The notes below the pieces were generated by a model. That model made no database searches. It was not told where the DNA came from and saw only the letters and a list, made by a program, of their open reading frames with translations. From Smittia aterrima (taxonomy: Eukaryota > Arthropoda > Insecta > Diptera > Chironomidae), in the NCBI GenBank assembly GCA_033063855.1, contig CP093830.1, forward strand, positions 7,688,854 to 7,752,853: a stretch of 64,000 nucleotides of DNA. Reading direction: 5' to 3'. How positions within the stretch are numbered: the first letter of the stretch is position 1; each line of letters opens with the position of its first letter. Positions 59,501-64,000 of the stretch are shown piece after piece. The translations under genes were made by a program, and so were the position numbers.

Positions 59501-62500
59501 CTTTTATTTTTTTAATGGAACATAAGGAATTTCCGTCTTCTTTTTTCACTCACTCAAAGATGAAGTGAAAGCATAATTTGATTTCATTTCTCAAAATCTC
59601 AAATTGCGGAAGCAACGCTAAGTCGTCGAATCGTTTCGTTCTCTTCCCTTTTTGATCTTTGTAGCTTTGGGATCAGATTTTTTATTAAAAACTTTTGATC
59701 CTTGAAATATTATCTTCTTGTTAGATCTTTTTTTTGTTATGATGGCAAAGATAATTTTTTTTTGAAATGAAAGAGATTGAAAGAAATTTTTCAAATTGTG
59801 TGAGTTGCTCGAGTGAAATGTAAATAATGAAAATTCATTGAATTCTCAACTCGAACTTGAGAACAAAAAGCTTCTCGTCTTAGTCGATTTGGGGAACAAG
59901 ATCAAATGAAATCCATTTAGTGATAGCAACGAACTCTTTACCCATCTTTGTTGAATTGATTTTAAATATTTAAATTATTTACTTCAGCTTTCTAAAATCA
60001 ATTTTTGTTTTGTCTTGACGTTTTTTTTATTGACACTCTTGAAATAATTCCATTTGCGACCCTTTTTCGTTACATTCGGCGACGAAAGTTCTTCAGATAA
60101 TTTCATTCCGTCGTCTCCTTCTCATGAATATCACGATGGCAGAAATAAGTCATTCATTCCGAAGAAAATGGGAGCGAGAAGCTGTAATCGAAACTAATGT
60201 AAATTGAATTGAATAATTGATGTCAATAGAATAAGATTCCACCATCTCCATTGCTTGTTGTCGAGTCGTTGAAGACGACATCGTTTCGAAGAGAAAATCC
60301 AATTGTTATTCACTAAATCGACGGATCGTTCGCATTTCATTTCACGACTCTCAAAAGCGCATCACGACAAAGTTTTCTCTCGTCAGCAACGAAAGAAATG
60401 TTTCGATTCTTTTTGATTGCGTTGCTTTTGAATAAAGTTTTTACTGAGAGGGGCGACAGGAAAGAGAAATCATGGCAAACAATCGAAATGCAATTAATTG
60501 GACAAGACTTCTTGCCAATAACTTTTCTCTCTTCCGCTTCAACTGCAATTGATTTTATTTCCCTTGAATTATTTATCAACAAAACTTGTTTATCGCAACG
60601 GATGAAAGTCGAAAAAGGAAAAGTTTTCGTTTAATTTAAATTTTGTGAAGCTTCCGAGTATTTGAATGTGAAAAAGTTTCAAGCGACGATGAAATTGAAT
60701 GAAATGCATTTCCCCAATGAATGTTTGATTAGATCGCTTGGTTATTTATGTAATCGAGTGTCAAAGTGTTGCACTCCTCTGGTAATAAAGTAGTTCATCG
60801 CCACTAAGTATCTGAGTTAGTTTGTAAACGAAGTTATTTTAATTTAATTCGAGTCTTCACGTAAGTTAAGATTCCCTTCAACCCCTCACGAAGTAACTTG
60901 GCGTTGTAAGGAAATTTTAATGGATTTCTGATGACATTCGAGATTGCATTTTTATCTCTCTTTGGGAGATTGTCTCATGGGAGATAGTAACAGCAACGAG
61001 AAGGAGAAAATGTATTCATCTTGATGTGCAATGCAAGATTAATGAACCGAAAATGTATTTTCTTGAAATAAGCAGAAAAAAAAATGTTGGAATTCGTTTT
61101 GAGTGAAGCAGCAAACTGCATGAAACCCTGTCCCAACCCCTTCAGTTCATTTTCGATGGAGAGCGCAATGATATGAAATTTAAATAACATGTGAAGTCAA
61201 GCTTGAAAGCTATTCATTTTAATTTTATCACGACTTCGAGTTGCCTTTTTAATTTCGCAGTCTTGAGATTCCATGAGCTCTACGGAAAGAGCAACTAAGC
61301 ATGAGCGCGCGAGTTTCTTTGCTTTGATTGTCACTTTTTGTTACAACTCTAGATTTGTTTTGTCTAGGATTGTACTGAGCAGCTCCAAGACAGGCGAAAG
61401 AAATACAAAAACATTGTTTTCAATCCAAGACAGGAGAGAGCATTGCATGTCGTTTTATATTTCCATTTCTTCGTCTTGAGGATGGCAACAAGATCTAACG
61501 TAGCTTTTCGCTCGTTCTCTTGTCTCGCAAAATTACTTTTGAATTTTTAATATTTCTTCGAGTAAAGTTTCTCGCTTCCATCGTCAGCAATAAATCATCG
61601 AATTTCTGTTTAGATTCGCCTTTGTTCTCATCGAATTTTTATTTCAGGAAGCAAGCATTCCGTATCGTGTTTCTCTAATCAATCGAATATGGGGAAAATC
61701 CCTTTTGTGGGAAGATTCTATTGTTAAGTAATCTCAAGAAGGAAGGGAACTTTGAAATCCTTTTGTAACTTGCGGATAAATCAAATACAACTCAATATTC
61801 CCTCTTCGATCTCAAGAAAGTCTGCTCTCTTCCCCCCAAACAATTTCCAAATTGATTGATTAGTTATTCAAAAGTGTTGAAATGTGCTCTAAAATATTTA
61901 TCGAGATAAATGTAATTGGAAATTTGTTCACGGATCATTTGGGGAAGATAAAAAGTTCGCTCATCTCTTCTTGTCCGAGAGACAGTTGATTGCAGCTGAG
62001 AGGAAGAGGGCAAAGTTTGAAAGAGTTTTCCATTTAAAAAGTGGTTAAACTTTCATCTCGAGATTTACGAGAAATTAGTTGAATGATTCACGAGAATGTT
62101 TACAAGATTTGAAGCGTCTTCAGAAGTTTCGGAGAAAGCATAGCCAAAACTTTTATTGGAATTCTTCTATCGATATCTCAGCGATTTGATTTCAAAATTC
62201 GATTTACAACAGAAAACAATTTGAAAAAGAATTTTTTTCACAATCTCAACGAGAGACATTGAAAATCTTTTTCGATTTCTTTTTGACAACGCGAGACGAA
62301 GTAAAACTTCATCATACAAGCAAATTCACTTTTCTCGTTCAATGCACTAAAGGTGTCTTGATGGTGCGAGATGAATTGGAAGATAAATTCAACTACGAAG
62401 CGTTATAGAATCTTCAAACACATAAAAATTTCCAAATCAAATTTATTTTTCATCACACAAAGATTTTCCTTCTCCTTCTACGATCAGAGATAAAACGAAA

Positions 62501-63098
62501 TGTTTAGAGCGTCTGACAAAATTTTCCTGTCGTCTGAGACATCGCTCGCTGCTGATTCACATTTCAGATGTGCACACGCTCTTTATTATCAATTTTAACG
62601 TCGTTCCATTCCGATTTCATCGCGACGTCAATGTGATTTCATCTTTTCTGGATGACTAACATATTTTTCTCGTCGACTGAATTCTCTCGTCATTTCCAAA
62701 CGCAAATCGTGCTGAAATCATTTTCCTTATGAGTAAGTTTCAGCGCGAAATCGGAAAATTAGCTTCCGCAATAAACTCTCGGTAATTGAGTTGATAATTA
62801 GTCCCATGATTCAAGAAGCTGACAAAAACTTTCGTCTTACATTTGACATCGATCAATTAGCTTTCCGATGCGAAAGCTTCCAATCAGGCTGACTAGAGTT
62901 CAATACGATTTCTGAGCTTTTCCATCACTCGTTATCCTTCACTTCACAGATCCATCAAAATATTCCATAAATTTGCAAAATTACTTTTCGCGATGCATAA
63001 TTCATGAGGTTCATTGAGAAATTGATTGAAATGCAGACGCTTTCGCTTGTAAAATTAATTTTATTGACAGCACTTTTTCTATTGGAACAAAAGCAAAT

Positions 63099-63104
63099 TT
63101 TATT
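63099..63104 (-). other. Poly(A) signal, Amt gene
   Basis: TTTATT on the plus strand reads AATAAA on the minus strand, about 144 bp past the Amt stop codon. Another A/T-rich hexamer lies near 63058-63064. It marks the probable 3' end of the transporter transcript. Confidence 0.5.
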
Positions 63105-63247
63105 ACGTAAGAATGTGCGAAGAAATTCCGCTTCTTCATCAATATTCGAACAATTGTTGTAAATACTTGAGTGCTAATTAATACGCTAGACAGATAGAGC
63201 ATCAAGAGTTCAAGCCGTCTAAAGCTTCATTAGCGACGAGACGTGTG

Positions 63248-64000
63248 TTAGAGTCGCTCAGAAAAGTAGGGAGGCGCCACCTCGTGCTCATTATGCTCGG
63301 GAATGTTCTTAAGATGTGATGAAGTGCGTTGAGTAAGCTCAAATCCATCGTTGATGGAATGTCTTCTGTTCTTAGAATCCACTGAAACGGAATTACTGCG
63401 AAAGCGCGTGGAGCCCACAAGCGGAATGATTTTTGTTTCACTCCCCATGAAGTGTTCTACGATGTCGCAGCCCAAAATTTCCTCCTCGGGGTTTAAACGA
63501 ATTGGAATAAGCTTGTTGACAATCCAAAGGATCGGATAAGTTGCAATCAATCCCCAGAGGAAGAGGCAAAGCACGGACAAAGATTGAACAGCGAGCATGT
63601 AGAAGCCGCCACCTGTTGAATTTAAAATTAGAATTCATCTCATTGACCTCAATTGACTGTCAAACCCATAAAGAGACCCGATCGTCCACCTGTAGATCCG
63701 AGCGGAATTGGATTTTGAGCGAAGAGACCAACAGATAATTGTCCCCAAATTCCAGCAAGCAAATGAACACTGCAGGCTCCAATGGGATCGTCAATTCCTC
63801 TGAAACGTAATAAAGTTTGAATCACGTCAAAGACAAATCGACATCAACAAACAATTTGTCCCAGAAGGGAATCCCAATTAACGCAAAGTACGCAGCCAAT
63901 GCTCCAACTAATCCAGAAATGTATGAAGGAAACAGAAAGCAACCAGCGTTTATTGTGACTGCGAAGAGTGTCAAAGGGTTAAATAGTTTTAATGAATATT
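63248..64000 (-). CDS. Amt: Ammonium transporter, Amt family, C-terminal half (runs off the right edge)
   Basis: Amt proteins are multi-pass plasma-membrane proteins that conduct ammonium or ammonia; in dipterans Amt acts in ammonia excretion and in antennal ammonia sensing. Exons in reading order: 64000-63853 (open at the window edge), 63799-63666, 63612-63248, joined by two 53 bp introns. The frame reads TLFAVTINAGCFLFP, then a helix (ISGLVGALAAYFALIGI), IDDPIGACSVHLLAGIWGQL with the conserved Asp-Asp-Pro and the second pore-lining histidine of the family, a GSTGGRSGLFMGGGFY segment, a last helix (VLCLFLWGLIATYPILWIVN), and the cytoplasmic family signature NPEEEILGCDIVEHFMG. A hydrophilic tail of about 60 residues follows, rich in Ser, Arg and His. 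A splice acceptor-like CGCAG at about 63959 could instead mark an exon start, but the frame stays open and family-like through it. Upstream exons lie beyond 64000. Confidence 0.88.

Larger units (their letters stand above)
36880..63098. other. About 26 kb without a supportable gene, between convergent LSD1 and Amt
   Basis: I compared every longer frame on both strands with families I know and recognised none. The longest plus-strand frames (46796-47185, 53890-54282, 54307-54693) are of a length expected by chance in this much DNA and show no domain. There is no ribosomal RNA, no convincing tRNA and no named transposon. Contents worth noting are a GC-rich hairpin (39584-39641), a nested AT-rich hairpin (41594-41662), GA microsatellites, and a candidate mini-exon at 44232. 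The stretch could be intergenic with regulatory elements, or introns or UTRs of genes lying outside. Confidence 0.6.

Noticed and set aside
1..64000. CRISPR arrays, bacterial operons, or defence islands
   Set aside because: No direct-repeat and spacer pattern, and the genes have spliceosomal introns and poly(A) signals of an insect genome.

Overview
The window looks like AT-rich nuclear DNA of an insect, most likely a fly or midge (Diptera, probably Nematocera). The grounds are a painless-type TRPA channel gene, a secreted leucine-rich-repeat (LRR) protein of the kind expanded in mosquitoes and midges, GT-AG introns of about 51-59 bp, and TATA/TCAGT-type core promoter elements. I see no bacterial, plasmid, CRISPR or viral feature and no transposon I can name. 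The species cannot be fixed from the sequence alone.

Layout, left to right. Positions 1-4557 hold no gene I can support. At 4700-5593 (+) lies a 280-residue secreted LRR protein whose ATG is itself split by a 51 bp intron. Positions 5860-14750 hold no recognisable conserved exon; one weak candidate first exon (signal peptide plus a perfect splice donor) lies at 7210-7254. From 14751 to 36795 (+) run the last four coding exons of the histone H3K4 demethylase LSD1/Su(var)3-3. They encode the C-terminal part of its amine-oxidase domain and are separated by introns of 4.7, 15.3 and 1.1 kb. The first exon in view starts inside a codon, so the SWIRM domain, the N-terminal FAD motif and most of the tower lie upstream, either beyond the window or not recognised.

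Inside the 15.3 kb LSD1 intron, on the opposite strand, sits a complete six-exon painless-type TRP channel gene (24244-27243, -), predicted at 908 residues, with its own core promoter and poly(A) signal. After LSD1 comes a stretch of about 26 kb (36880-63098) without a supportable gene, containing short hairpins and microsatellites. The window ends in the C-terminal half of an Amt-type ammonium transporter read from the minus strand (63248-64000), which continues past the right edge. LSD1 and Amt are therefore convergent neighbours across this empty interval.

The genes do not form a pathway: a chromatin enzyme, a sensory cation channel, an extracellular LRR protein and a membrane ammonium transporter. 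What stands out is the architecture: a nested antisense gene, a two-class intron size pattern, a start codon split by an intron, and an acidic SUMO-interaction-like motif at the very C-terminus of LSD1.
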